Shown: positions 22,318 through 33,894, counted from the first letter of the stretch. The stretch: 64,000 nucleotides of DNA from Pyronema omphalodes (GCA_024516155.1 JAJJXM010000002.1:1240001-1304000); one strand, 5' to 3'. The notes: generated by a model not told the origin, from the letters alone. Program-made: numbers and translations.

Positions 22318-23410
22318 CAGGCTATTCTTCGCAAAAATGTTCAAAGCTCTTCAATAGAAAGCTAAAGACATTGCCTCTTTCCTGCACCCACAAAAGATGG
22401 GTGGAGTGTTGGATTGGGAGGAGGGGGGAGGGTGATGACATGAGAGAATCCTTCGGATCTGCAATAGGCCTACAGCGGCAGCCAAGATAGTCGCAGTGGC
22501 ATCGGCTTTTATTTCCGGAGGGTGTGGGGTTACAATGATCATTACCTCGCACAGAAGGCTTATCATCTGAGCTTCCTACAGGTAACTGAAGTGTATTTAC
22601 ATTGCATAGGCAACGTTTGTAGGATGAATGAGGTAGGACATGATAGGATAGAACAGGGAAAGGGACAGGGACAGGACGGGTAGAGTCCAGAGTCTAGAGG
22701 CTAGAGATCAGAGCCTAGACTGGATTTAAAGTATACCCCCACTACCCCACGAAACATTTTCATGTAACAGATATCGTGTAACTACTATGAAACACAAATC
22801 CATAGGCATTCGAGTACATCCCCATCCCCATCACCATCACTATCACTATCCCCATCAAACTACCACAAAAACGCCAAAACGTTCCATGTAACTATATAAC
22901 TATGTAACCCCCAATAAACATACATACGTATATATGTATGCCTAAACTAACGTTTCAATCAACCAGAAATATATAAAGATAAGCCGAACACGAGTTGACG
23001 CCTTTATTTTTATTTTCTTTTCTTACGATATAGAAATCACTGCGCCCCCCCTGGTAGCGTAGATTATGGTATGCTTGTAGGATAGAACGATGGTAGGCGA
23101 GTACGCCACATATGCCAACGGTAATGAAATGGCAACGCATCCTGTGCACTCTGTGCTATTGAAAAACATGGTTTATTAAGGATGACTACACGGGAATTCC
23201 GGATATAATTTAGTTTTTGCATTTTTTTAGCAAGATTACGACTTTCCGAGTCTCCATTATTTTACACCCCCCATATTTTGCACCCTCCATATTTTGGATG
23301 CAAAATATGTAAATTGAACACATCTCCGTCATCAAATATCACTCATAAATATAACCTTCGATTAACACGTTAACATCAAACATCAAACGCCAAACGCCAT
23401 AAAATTCAAT
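22318..23410. repeat. duplicated ~1-kb unit, copy B
   Basis: Second copy of the unit described at 21205-22160, in the same orientation and ending about 90 bp from the WRS1 stop codon. Relative to copy A it has extra sequence, including a short hexamer-like ATCCCC/ATCACT run. Differences include many C/T and G/A changes, compatible with old repeat-induced point mutation or with simple divergence. Confidence 0.8.
22818..22857. repeat. ATCCCC/ATCACT hexamer microsatellite
   Basis: About six degenerate 6-bp units (ATCCCC, ATCACC, ATCACT) within copy B of the duplicated unit. Not seen in copy A. Confidence 0.75.
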
Positions 23411-23501
23411 TTTGCTAGTGATTTCCATCCGGCAATCCCTCTACATCAATACTAGATATCCTTTTTAACTTATCCCCAAGCTTAGCCACACTCAGTCGCA
23501 T

Positions 23502-24876
23502 TTAGTTGCGAACCTCAACAACCTTCTTCTCTCCCTTTCCCTGCTTCCACTCCAACGGTCTCTTTCCATCCATAAACTCATCAATAATCTTATCAGTAAC
23601 CTCCTTTCTCCTTGCCTGGAAACCACCAACAAACTCCTGAAGTACCGAGATACACTTTGCCTTCAATTCACCAGTCATCATCTCTCCCTTTCTGTAAGCA
23701 ACACGGATATTCTCCAACTCCTCATCATCCTCCAAAAAGAATGTCAAGTACTGGAAAGGAACATCGACGTCAGGGTTTCCTCCTAGACGACGCTGCTCCT
23801 CGGCAGTTTCTTGACCTCCAGAGAAGGCGTGCTTGTTAATCTTCTTCTTGATCTGGTTGGCGGTGTCGTTCATGAAAATAGCGGAGGAGTCAATGGATGC
23901 GGACATCTTGGATCCGGGACCTCCGAGGGCGGGGAAGAATTGAGAGTGGATCAAAGAGGGCTTCTGGTACTTTAGGCGCTGGGCAACGTCACGGCAGAGA
24001 CGGAAGTAGGGGTCCTGGTCAATGGCGCAGGGGATAAGGGCGGGGATGTCCTTGACGTTGGCAGCAGTGCCGAAAATGTGAGGGAAGGTGGTAGCGAAGG
24101 AGGTAGAAGCTTGGATAGAGGCGAAGTGAAGCTTTCCGATGTTGTCGCTATGGAATGTCAGTATCTCTTAGGGATTATAATGGGGATAAAAGGCGGGCTT
24201 ACGCATCGGTGAAACCGAAGGCGCTCTTGGCCTGGTTAGTGGTAATGCAACGGGAGACCTTGACAACGTTCTCGTAGAAAGCTCCACCCATGAAGTCAAA
24301 GTCAGAGAAGATGAAAGTCTTCTTCATGTCAAATCCGACAGCGATAATGTCGGCGGCATTCTGGCGGGTGAATTTCTTGACATCGGGAATGGTGAGCTGA
24401 GGACGGAAGAGGAATTTCTCATCGTCAGTCAACATGATGACAAGAGGGACATCAAAGACATCCTGAAGCCACTTGGTGAAGGTGAAGGGAATCATATGTC
24501 CGAGATGCATAGAGTCGGAGGAAGGTCCACGTCCAGTGTAAAGGAAGAAAGGCTTGCCCTGCTCATATCTGTCGAGGATTTTCTCAAGGTCACGGTGGGA
24601 GAAGAACATTCCACGGCGGAGAAGAATGTGAGGACGGTGACCGGTGAGCTTTTCGAAGCGCTCAAGGAGCTCAGGGGAAATGCGCCGAGTTCCAAATTGG
24701 TTCAAGAGCTTCTCATAGTCGATGGCGGCGACGTTTCCTGCGGCGTCAACCTCTCCGGAAACCTCCCAAGGGTTGACATTCTGGCCAGTGGTCGCAGGAG
24801 GAACGGGGTTCTGGGGAACGTCGGTGTGGGGGAGAGCTTCGGCAGCAATCTTGGGGGGCTGAGGTGTGTCGGTCAT
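23502..24876 (-). CDS. WRS1: cytoplasmic tryptophan-tRNA ligase
   Basis: Two exons, 24876-24203 and 24147-23502, give 439 residues (yeast Wrs1 432). The enzyme charges tRNA-Trp with tryptophan in the cytosol. Class I signatures are present: the HIGH-type motif HLGH at residues 124-127 after [11 protein letters not shown], and the KMSKS-type motif KMSAS at about 305-309. The 54-bp intron splits [13 protein letters not shown] in phase 2 and restores the conserved sequence. The N-terminus lacks a mitochondrial targeting signal, fitting the cytosolic form. The upstream region holds a TGAGTCA site, suggesting cross-pathway amino-acid control. Confidence 0.96.
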
Positions 24877-25008
24877 CGTGTTTTGGAGTTGTGGAGTAGC
24901 GCGACGGGGACGGCGGTTCGTGAGGTTGAGGTGTTGCGGTGATGTAGAGTGGGGCTAAGTGGGATGAGTCTACCTCTCGTCAAACTCATCAAGAATCACT
25001 CGAGCTAG

Positions 25009-25015
25009 TGAGTCA
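25009..25015. promoter_or_regulatory. candidate Gcn4/CPC1 site (TGAGTCA)
   Basis: An exact match to the TGASTCA core bound by Gcn4/CPC1-type bZIP activators, 133 bp upstream of the WRS1 ATG. Fungal aminoacyl-tRNA synthetase genes are known targets of general amino-acid control, so position and gene agree. Binding is inferred. Confidence 0.5.
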
Positions 25016-25475
25016 CCTCCGTATCCAGTGAGAGGCATCGACGGTGTTGATTACTGATATCTGGAGAGATTGTTTAGTAATTTGATTTTAATGGGCTTTA
25101 TGATGGTTCAATTGGATAATAATTGTGTATTATGATTGGATTATAATTGGTTCTGCCAAAGAGGTCCACACGCGTCAACTCCGTGGAATGCTCTCCGCGT
25201 GTTTTCGATCGGTGCGCGTTTATGGAAACTCCGCATTTCCACTTCCCGCGGCCCGACACCAGCTGCGGCATTTCCGAAAACCTCCTCTCCGTTTACCAAT
25301 GAATTTCCCTCTCAACAGCAAAACTTTTAAAAATTTTGTCGAAAATAAAAAATATCCTAAAATACCCAACGATGAAGCTTGAATCACCCCGCAATTTCTG
25401 GCGGTACGGATGTTTCGGGTGTTGCACCTCGTCAATCACCGCATCCGCTCGGCAAAGCTAGTGTCTTGGCGTAGA

Positions 25476-25488
25476 TTCTGGAAGGATC
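25476..25488. promoter_or_regulatory. imperfect heat-shock element candidate
   Basis: TTCtgGAAggATC shows two correctly spaced inverted units of a heat-shock element and a third that departs by one base. It lies about 125 bp before the HSP10 ATG. Weak evidence from sequence alone. Confidence 0.3.
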
Positions 25489-25610
25489 TTTGGCATCAAA
25501 CTGGAGGTAATATCTTCTGCGACAGATCCCACTTTCTTCCTTCTTCACATCTTCGCATTCGTCCTTTACGTCTTTCGCAATCTTCAATAACCACATAACC
25601 AAACATTACA

Positions 25611-26104
25611 ATGGTACGTTTCCGCGGCGTCTCTTCCACGATTTTCAAGCTGCCCTACCCCGCCGCTGCCTTTACTAAACCCCGCGACACTTGAACGGCC
25701 GGCTAACAATGACGACAGGCCACCTCCCTCCGCTCCATCAAGGCTCTTGCCCCCCTCCTCGACCGTGTCCTTGTTCAGCGCATCAAGGCTGAGGCCAAGA
25801 CCTCCTCCGGAATCTTCCTCCCCGAGTCTACCGTTGAGAAGCTCTCTGAGGCCCGCGTCCTCGCTGTCGGACCCGGAGGTCTTGACAAGGACGGAAAGCG
25901 CATTGAGGTCTCCGTCAAGGCCGGTGACCGTGTCTTGATCCCTCCTGTGAGTTACCTGAGCTACGGCGATGTCTGCGCATGCGCAAATTGCAATTGCTAA
26001 TAAATTCCTAGTACGGAGGATCCCCCGTTAAGGTCGGAGATGAGGAGTACACCCTCTTCCGTGACCACGAACTTTTGGCCAAGATCAACGAGCCCACAAA
26101 CTAA
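25611..26104 (+). CDS. HSP10: mitochondrial 10-kDa heat shock protein (co-chaperonin)
   Basis: Three exons, 25611-25613, 25719-25946 and 26012-26104, give 107 residues (yeast Hsp10 106). Exon 1 is the ATG alone: GTACGT follows it at once and the reading resumes at GCCACCTCC after a GACAG acceptor. Hsp10 forms the heptameric lid of Hsp60 in the mitochondrial matrix. Visible family marks are PLLDRVLVQRIKAE, the mobile loop TSSGIFLPES (residues about 29-38), VLAVGPGG and the C-terminal YGGSPVKVGDEEYTLFRDHE. The Lys/Arg-containing N-terminus (SLRSIKALAP) is the usual uncleaved targeting signal. Strong G/C third-position bias suggests high expression. Divergent from WRS1. Confidence 0.96.
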
Positions 26105-26542
26105 GCTTTTCTCACTCCTGGATACCTATAAAACTGGCGTTATGTAATTTTTGTATGATGAATGATTGGGCGATGTAAACAACTTTTTTTTCTTTATGTG
26201 TAAAATATGACTCTGTTCACACACTTTTACGGTTGGAGTTGGTGTCAGTTATTGACTGGAGATACCCTTATGGTGCTTGGAAAATATTTATTAAGGTGAT
26301 GCTTTCTTACAGAATTAATATCTGTTTTCTCCTCTCAATTAGTCATCGACTCTACTCTAGCTACAGGATGTCCGAGTGACATAATCAGTCCTAATCTACT
26401 CCTGAACATATTAAAACGCCCCATAATTACTCAGTCTCCACAAGCCTTAGAGCTCCAGGTACTTCAAAAATCCAAGCTAATTATCCAATATATGCTAGTC
26501 TCTCATTTCACCTTCCTCCGATTCCAATTCCACCTCCAATCA
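26105..26542. other. convergent intergenic region
   Basis: 3' flanks of HSP10 (+) and the WD40 gene (-). Nothing else seen. Confidence 0.6.
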
Positions 26543-27912
26543 TCACGCCTCCAGTGCAACTGCCCTAGTCACGTTCGGCGGCATCTCCCAGATCTTTAAA
26601 GAATTATCCCACACACTCTCCTCTTCCTCATCCTCCTCACTATCACTACTATCCTCCCATTCCACCCCCCTCCTGGTCCCTGAACAAGTCGCCACCACGG
26701 CCCCTCCCGGGTGTACCGCTGCACAAGTAACTGGATCCTCATGTGCTCTCCACCCACCTACCGCCTCTCCATCAAATCCGTTCCATATTCTAACAACCCC
26801 ATCATCTCCTCCACTTACCACCGTCCCATCCGGCTGTACCTCAACCCCAATCCTCTGATTCCCACTCCCCTTGTATCCTCTCAGCTCCCCTACCATAGAC
26901 CACGTGCTCCTTACATCATAAACTTTTATCACATCAGACCTTCTCTCAACCACATACAGATACGCCCCACAATTACTCCAATGTAGTCCTGTTACCCCAC
27001 CTCCTCTCCCCTCTACCTCAAACGTAGTGATACATTTCCCGCTACCTTCGTAGTCATAGAGCCCCACCATACGGGTATTAGTTCCAGCAGCCAAAATTGC
27101 GTCCGTGGAAATTGCCATCGCCATAATTAGGCCTTTCATGTTGTAAGTAGTTTGTGAAGCTTTCTTAAATGGCGTAGTACGGATTTGCTCAAACGGACCA
27201 GAACCGCTGTAATTAAGGTCGAAGAAGGATATTTTATTGGAAGTGCCGGCGAGGAAAGTATGAGGTGATGATGAAGGGATCAATAGGGAGTGGGGAGTTA
27301 GATGGGCTTCGGTTTCCGGGTCTTCGAGACGGTAGGAGGAAATCATGTCGGGGCCGAGGAGAGAATGAAGACGGATTAATGAATCCCGTGGACTGCAGAG
27401 GTAGAGCATACTCCCGGGGGAAGAGAGAGTGGCATGAGGATGGATTAGATAGCTGTAGATTCGCGAAGGACTGAAGGTTGTGTTGTAGGGCTTTAGAGAA
27501 CGCTGACCGGGCTCGAGGAGATCGGGAGGGAGAATAAAGGTACGGAGGCCATGGTCTTCGCTGTGGGTTAAGAGGGTGGTGCCGTCCGGAGTCCTATGAG
27601 TTCAATTATCAATAATCCGGCCCTGAAGCTGTAGAATGATGAGAAATAGCTGACGAAAGGGTTATACCATTGTAGACTTTTGAAAACATTGCTTTCTTCA
27701 TTATTCATTCGCTGGTTACCATCTAAAAAGAAAGGATTATTGGTAGTTTCAACGATGGATCCACAGTAAGTTGTGCCTGTTGATCCAACAAGTCGAAGCG
27801 GTGTCTCTATTTTTGGCCATTGTTGCGTTGGTTGTGATGCTGATTCTAGTGGAAGTTCCAAAACTGGTGAATCTGTAGATGCAGGTGGAGGTGGGATTAA
27901 CGAATTCGACAT
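26543..27912 (-). CDS. WD40 protein, WRAP53/Swt21 family
   Basis: Two exons, 27912-27668 and 27593-26543, give 431 residues. The junction restores SLQW-TPDGTTLLTHSEDHGLR. The pattern of WD40 blades with the phrases CVYSxxD-like YLCSPRDSLIRLHSL, LAGTSNKISFFDL, GLHWSNCGAYLYVVERRSD and VSGGDDGVVRIW matches the TCAB1/WRAP53 (Swt21 in yeast) group. In animals this group escorts scaRNAs and telomerase to Cajal bodies; yeast Swt21 is linked to splicing. An acidic Ser/Asp/Glu insert (about residues 395-412) interrupts the last blade. An in-frame ATG 93 bp upstream (28005) is an alternative start. Family call is fairly firm; the precise role in this fungus is inferred. Confidence 0.8.
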
Positions 27913-28859
27913 GGTTAGGACGACGCGTTGAAGTGCGGAAGTCGCGTCGTCCGTTAGGCGAGTACCGAATATTATCGGGCCGAGTGAAGCACAGTGGAGT
28001 CGCATTCGGCCGTCGATTATTAGCTCCCGATATCGATACCGAAACCGACGGCAATGGACCTGCAGAGAAGTCGCCGTCGACAGAATCGACCTGCAATGAG
28101 GCTCAATATGGCAAAGAATACGAAGATAAATAATGAGATATAAATGCAGAGAGCTTATAAATTTTGTATCAATATTCCGAAATGTTTAGTTTACATAGCG
28201 GACAATCCCGGAGGTACTCACCGGTGCTCGTCAAGAAGCTCACAAGACTGAATGAAGCTTGTTTGGAGATCATCGGTTACACACGCGCACTACTCCGAGC
28301 GGCTGTTTATCAGAGAGTTGATAGAAAACCGGGAGAATATAAAAGATAAGACAGGGAATATGAGTAGGGCCACGCAATTCAGCAGTTCAGCCTGAGATTC
28401 TGAGTTGTTAGGTTTAGCTGTATCTCGAGCTTGATACCACCGTTGACATTGAGAATACAAGCTTTCATACTACACTTAGTCGAATTAAGATTGATGGAAA
28501 GGTTAGAAATTCTACATCTGTCAAAGCATAGAAGTCAGGGCCCTGGCGCAATGCCTCTCTTATGCCACGTGCCACAAATACTTTTAGGGTCCTATGTAGA
28601 CACTTCATGAGACAAGCGATCTACACAATCACGACATACCCCACAAAATGACCCGAGATTTGGCCAGATGGATACCTTCCTATTTCTATGTGCATTTGCA
28701 AATCCCGCCTTCATGACCTGGTACAGCTAGATACCCGATACTGCGCAATGATCTCGGCAACGCAACCAACTCAAACAAAAGCCTTCTTATTTCCACTTCC
28801 ACCCTCATGTGTCTTTCACCCCTCAAGCTTTCGAATCATCTTTCTCGACCATCGAAGCC
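27913..28859. promoter_or_regulatory. divergent promoter, WD40 gene/permease
   Basis: 947 bp between the divergent start codons. The right end carries a short upstream open frame overlapping the permease start (see next entry). No other gene seen. Confidence 0.5.
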
Positions 28860-28863
28860 ATGA
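28807..28863 (+). promoter_or_regulatory. uORF overlapping the permease start codon
   Basis: An 18-codon frame (ATG at 28807, TGA at 28861-28863) whose stop overlaps the ATG of the permease (28860-28862) in an ATGA arrangement. If the transcript starts upstream it could lower or condition permease translation. Transcript start is unknown. Confidence 0.4.
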
Positions 28864-30899
28864 TGGACACGAAACCAGACCCCAGCCATGAAGAAAACGC
28901 CGGCCAGAGCCCTGGCCCGGAGGTTTTACACCGCAAGCTCAAATCTCGCCACCTCCAAATGATAGCAATCGGCGGAATTATTGGTCCCGGTCTATTAGTT
29001 GGTTCTGGAAACGCATTAGCACAAGCAGGACCCGCAGGAATATTGATATCGTTTGCACTTACTGGGTTGATTGTGTTTTTTGTTATGCAGAGTCTGGGAG
29101 AATTGGCTACGTTGATTCCGATATCGGGAAGTTTTACGGAGTATGCTACAAGATTTGTGGATCCGGCCTTGGGATTTGCCTTGGGGTGGGCTTATTGGTA
29201 TTTATGGGTATGTGGAAGAGAGGGAAGAAGATCAAAGGAAGGGTATAGGGGAAAATGAGGAGAGGGCTGATATGAAATTGGATTATTGTAGGTTACGGTA
29301 TTGGCAAATGAGTATACAGCAATTTCGGTGGTGGTTATGTAGGTGCTCGGAAATCTTGGACAATTATGTGTAGTAACTGATACGTTACAGGTACTGGACA
29401 AATATCGTACCGCAATGGGCTTGGTAATGTTGGAACCTTGATAAATTAGAGTGCATACTAACGATTAAATAGGATAATGTGGGTCATACAAATTCGTTAC
29501 TCAACTCATTATAAAGTTTTAACATTTTGGCAGGATATTTTGGGTGCTATTTTTATCACTTTCAATGCTGGGTGTCCTAGCTGTAGGTCCCTATTTCACT
29601 TCCCCAACGGTACCCAGCTAACTTTCCCAGTACGGTGAAGTTGAGTTCTGGTTGGCGCTAATCAAGTATTCACCATCTCCACCCATCTAGCACATGCCCC
29701 AAGCCCTAACTTCTTCCTACAGGGTTTTATCCATAACATTCTTCTTCATAATCGCGATTTTCATCTCCGCCGGTGTCATCGGCCCACAACCTATCGGTTT
29801 CAAATACTGGCACAAGCCTGGCGCCTTCGCCGATGGCATCAATGGCGTTGCCAAAACCTTTGTCATAGCCGGAACGCTTTATGCAGGTGCTGAAATGATC
29901 GGAATCACAGCAGGAGAAACTTCAAACCCAAGGAAGACTGTACCAAGAGCTATTAAACAAGTGTTTTATCGTATCCTCATCTTTTATGTTGGGATGATGT
30001 TCTTTGTGGGAATTTTACTACCTTGTTAGTTGGACTTTTCCATCCGGTTGTGGTTGATTACTAAAGACACAAATAATAGATAACGACCAAAGATTGTTGG
30101 CCTCGCAAAATAAAGACCGCGCTGCCAGATCTCCGCTTACATTGGCTCTACTAGATGCCAATATTGCGCCTGCCGCGCATTTGATCAATGGTAAATACTC
30201 ACCTCTATGTCTTATATCTGAGTAGAACGCAACTAACAAAAAGATATAGCACTAATCGTAACCTCCGTCATCTCTGCCGGCAACTCCTCCCTCTACGTCT
30301 CCAGCCGAACAATCCTCTACCTAGCCCGTTCCAAAAAAGCCCCTCGTTTTCTCGGAGTAGTCGACCGTCGAGGAGTGCCATGGGCAGGATTACTCATTTC
30401 CAATCTCTTCGCCTGTATCTGTTTCCTAAGCGTGAGCGCCGGTTCGGGGGTAATCTACGAAGCACTTATCACACTTTCTGGAGTAGCGACCTTTATCGTC
30501 TGGGGTACCATCGAGCTTGTCCATATTCGGTTTCGCCAAGCCATGGTAGCACAGGGTGAGGATATTGATAAACTCCCATTCAAAGCATTGTGGTATCCGT
30601 ATGGAACTTATGCTGCGTTGGCGGCGAATGTGTTTTTGGTCTTCTTTCAGGGTTATACGGCGTTCCTTAGTCCGTTTAGTTGGAAAGAGGTCGTGGTGAA
30701 TTATATTCTTTTGCCGGTGTTTGTGGTTTTGGGATTGGCATATAAATGGTGGAATAAAACTAAACTGGTGGAGCTGATGGAAATTGATTTATTTAGTGGA
30801 AGGAGAGAGATACCGGAGGAGGAGGCAGTGGTCGAGAGTACAGAGAAGCAGGGGTTGGCAAGATGGGCGTTGAAGTTGAGGAGAATGATTGTGGGGTAG
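28860..30899 (+). CDS. amino-acid permease (APC superfamily, YAT type)
   Basis: Eight exons: 28860-29207, 29292-29338, 29391-29423, 29534-29582, 29631-29665, 29723-30024, 30080-30190 and 30250-30899; total 524 residues. Exons 2-5 are only 33-49 nt, and every junction is in frame. The protein has the fungal plasma-membrane permease signature: HLQMIAIGGIIGPGLLVGSG in the first helix, GFALGWAYWYLW, LANEYTAIS and the later VISAGNSSLYVSSRTLY-like segment. About twelve hydrophobic helices are expected from this family. It should import amino acids by proton symport; substrate cannot be told. The tail is charged (residues ~480-524). A longer frame from 28809 opens with GTG, so the ATG at 28860 (or the next codon) is used. 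Confidence 0.88.
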
Positions 30900-32517
30900 A
30901 CTTCTTTACCGTTGTTGAGCAGCTATTTCAAACAACAGAGGATATTGGAATTGGACATACTGTATGGTCGCCATAGTACTGGATTCTAGTTTGAAGGAAC
31001 TTGTTCGGGTGGCTGCAGTGTGGCGTGATGTGGCTTCTGCAGCCTTAAGCCACATATCTCCTGATCTTGCATCAGGTATACCCTAGGGTTGGGTTCGCGA
31101 TAATATTTTTTTAGTCTGAAAAGAATCTCGCCATGATATTTTTGAAGCTCATATCCCATGGTACCTGAACGATACCCAGTGGCCACATAGGGTGATACCT
31201 CGTTTTCTCTAAATGAACTTCGGGATAACACCGTGTAGCGGAAATGGTAAGCTGATAGTCTTTAAGACACAAACGGCTGGCAAAAATTAACCGTTGATAA
31301 GGCTTGAAATAAAGTCTTCGGACTACTATCCTATGAACTGCCCAGCCGCTATATTATAGTGAATAAGTATACATTAATATCCCCACCTATCCTGTACAAT
31401 TAGCTTACCGGGTATACGGTAATTGTGTATGCTGGGAATAGCACCAGGTACCAAGTACCCCATAAAATTATTTCAGCCCTACATATATTATTATCATTAT
31501 CATGTCTTATCTTATCAAAATATATATCGATTGTACGTGAACGATGAAAGTGCAATAATGTGAGAGGATGTAGTGCCTTTCATTAATTCGGAACTGGTTC
31601 TTTAGCGAAGAGTTTGTTGCCCGCGGGGATATGTAAGATTACCTGGGCTAGGTTCTGGGCAAGATAAGATGCAAAGAACATCCATGATTACTTTGTGCAA
31701 ATATCACATAGGTAAATAAATTCAATAACTTAAAAAAAAATCTGCGGAAAGCCTGGGGTAGAACCCTTCCGTGGTGTCGCGACGGAAAAAAGATATTAGA
31801 TTCCCTAAACTACATGCCGATTTTATTTAGAACCGTTCATTTTACAGTGATGTCAAAATTAGTTAGCTATTCTTCGCAAATCTTGTCAAAAGCGTCAAAT
31901 TTATCATTTAGGGTACACCCTCTTCCTAGCCTGGGTATCAACGGTTGCCGCGCTGGTAACACAGCACAAGAAAAAGTGTATATATAACGACGACCATAAG
32001 ACTAGACAAATATCAATACCCAACACGATTAATACCTATATCATTACAACGCTATCGATAAAAATAAGGTATAATTCGCGTAGTCGTGCATAATCGTTCT
32101 TCTCTTACAGAAGCTGTTGATTTTAGTCTGGGGAGAAGCTTATCAATCTGGTTCTAGGTGGATAAGGATTGCGGTTGTTAATGTTCGGTATAGTTGGAGG
32201 TGAACTGAATTGTGCATTTTTTTTGTTCAGCAATGGTTCGCTTCATTACATGCATGCATGCCTGGATACCATCACGGGTGACAGACGAAAGACTCCCAAC
32301 CTACCCCGGAGCGTCTGATACTTTCCGTATCGTGGGTATGCTTTCCGAATTAACACGGGATATATAATCGTCATTGTTTTACTATTCTAGAAGTACTTAC
32401 CGTTCTTCCGTTACTTTATAAACTCCGACAGCAGCTCTTTAACACAGCGACAAAGATCTGTTGATTCAGCATCCCAACTATTATTTTCTTTCCTTCCCCC
32501 TGTTTTCAATTCTCACC
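30900..32517. other. 1.6-kb intergenic region
   Basis: AT-rich, with short homopolymer runs and a CATGCATGCATGC palindromic run near 32250. No gene was recognised. The last ~60 bp before 32518 form a CT-rich leader for the next gene. Confidence 0.6.
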
Positions 32518-33215
32518 ATGAACTTCTTCTTCTTCTTTATTTTCTTCCTATCCCTCTCCTTCACAACCGCCATACCAGTAAACCAGCAATCATCACAACC
32601 ATCTCAAGCACTAAACAAACGCAGCAACACCCACCGAGAATCAATAATCTGCACCAACGAAAGAACCAACTTCAGCCCCAACGGCTGCTGCATATACCGC
32701 TCCGACGCCATCCACCGTAAACAAATCGTCAACAGCGGCGAATGCATAAAACTTTCCCATCCCGAGGAGTAAGTATTTTCTTATCTTAGCCCCCCCCCCC
32801 AAAAAAAAAAAAAAAAAATTCCAATTACTAATCATACCGCTTTCCATCAAAAACAGAGGCCATGGATGGAACAACTGGAACCTACACCTAGAAAACGCCT
32901 GCTGTGCTTGCTACGCTACCGATAACTGTCGTAACCCAATCCAAAGTTTCTATAATTTCTCCAGAGAACAAAAGTAAGCTACTTATCCACCTATAGACCT
33001 CCCCTCATATTTTTAGCATTTATCTAACAACCCCCCTCCCCAGCTTCCAACATGTAACATCACGCATGATGTTTAAAAGCTGTAGATGCAGCTCCGATTT
33101 ACAGGGGTGTAGAAAAGAAGGTGTTTGGCCGCCTCCAGCAAAAGATCATAAGTGGCCGGAACCAAATCATTGCCCCGAAAGTCATCCGGGTGCGGGTGTT
33201 TGTCTTAGACAGTGA
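32518..33215 (+). CDS. secreted cysteine-rich protein with Kex2-like site
   Basis: Three exons, 32518-32768, 32857-32973 and 33044-33215, give 179 residues. Donors are GTAAGT and GTAAGC, and both junctions are in phase 2. Residues 1-20 are a Phe-rich signal peptide (FFFFFIFFLSLSFTTA). A short propeptide-like stretch ends in Lys-Arg (LNKRS, about residues 36-40), a Kex2-type cut site. The mature part has 13 cysteines spread over all three exons, including CC, CCAC and CRC clusters, and many His/Trp/Asn residues. This is the profile of a small secreted fungal protein or effector candidate; no family was recognised. A Leu/Phe-rich frame starting earlier (32461) begins with a non-ATG codon and is not preferred. 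Confidence 0.72.
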
Positions 33216-33894
33216 AAGGGGTTTTTATGGGAGGTGTTTTTGTTAGGAATGGGTACACAAGGGGAGATGTAATGAAAGTTATATACGGAAAAAAGGATGA
33301 GGGCTGGAGACCTGGGGCGCTGGTTCGCTGGATTGTTGGGTTGTTTTGGAGTTTACTGTAATATAATTTTTGGGTTGCTTGGTAAATTTGTTTAATAGCC
33401 TAACCCAAGTCTTTTTCTGCGATACACTCCCATCTGAACCACAGCTCTGGAGCTTCAGTTTAGCTCAGTCACCTAGATGTCTTGTGGCAAGAGAGATTTC
33501 AAAATCAATGATGTTTATTTACACCGATTAAACTTCGGTATGGTCAGTTTATTTTGAACAATAATCACTTGCTTACAGGATTAGATCATCCTATACCCGA
33601 GCCGATCCAAGCCAGTCTATCCTTCCAACCCTACACCGCGCAAAAAATCGTGTTTCAAGATCACTCAAAGAACCAGGAACAAATAAGTAAATACCACAAT
33701 CAATTACCATCAGTTAAAAAACAAAAATATGCCCCAACCTAAAAAACAAATCCAAATAAAAAACAAAAAGATATCATGATCTACTCCCATCCTTCCATCA
33801 CTTCGCGTTTATCAACTAATATAATCCATCCTTATCCATTACAAATCCGCTCATCCTTTACAAATCCGCTCATTCATATACATTCACTCATCCA
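33216..33894. other. convergent intergenic region
   Basis: 3' flanks of the secreted protein gene (+) and dynein heavy chain (-). No gene seen. Confidence 0.6.

Larger units (their letters stand above)
24877..25610. promoter_or_regulatory. bidirectional promoter, WRS1/HSP10
   Basis: 734 bp separate the two divergent start codons. It contains the TGAGTCA element near WRS1 and an imperfect heat-shock-like element near HSP10, listed separately. Confidence 0.5.

Noticed and set aside
22818..22857. Possible CRISPR-like or regulatory array
   Set aside because: Only a degenerate hexamer microsatellite with no spacers; CRISPR arrays are not expected in a fungal nucleus.
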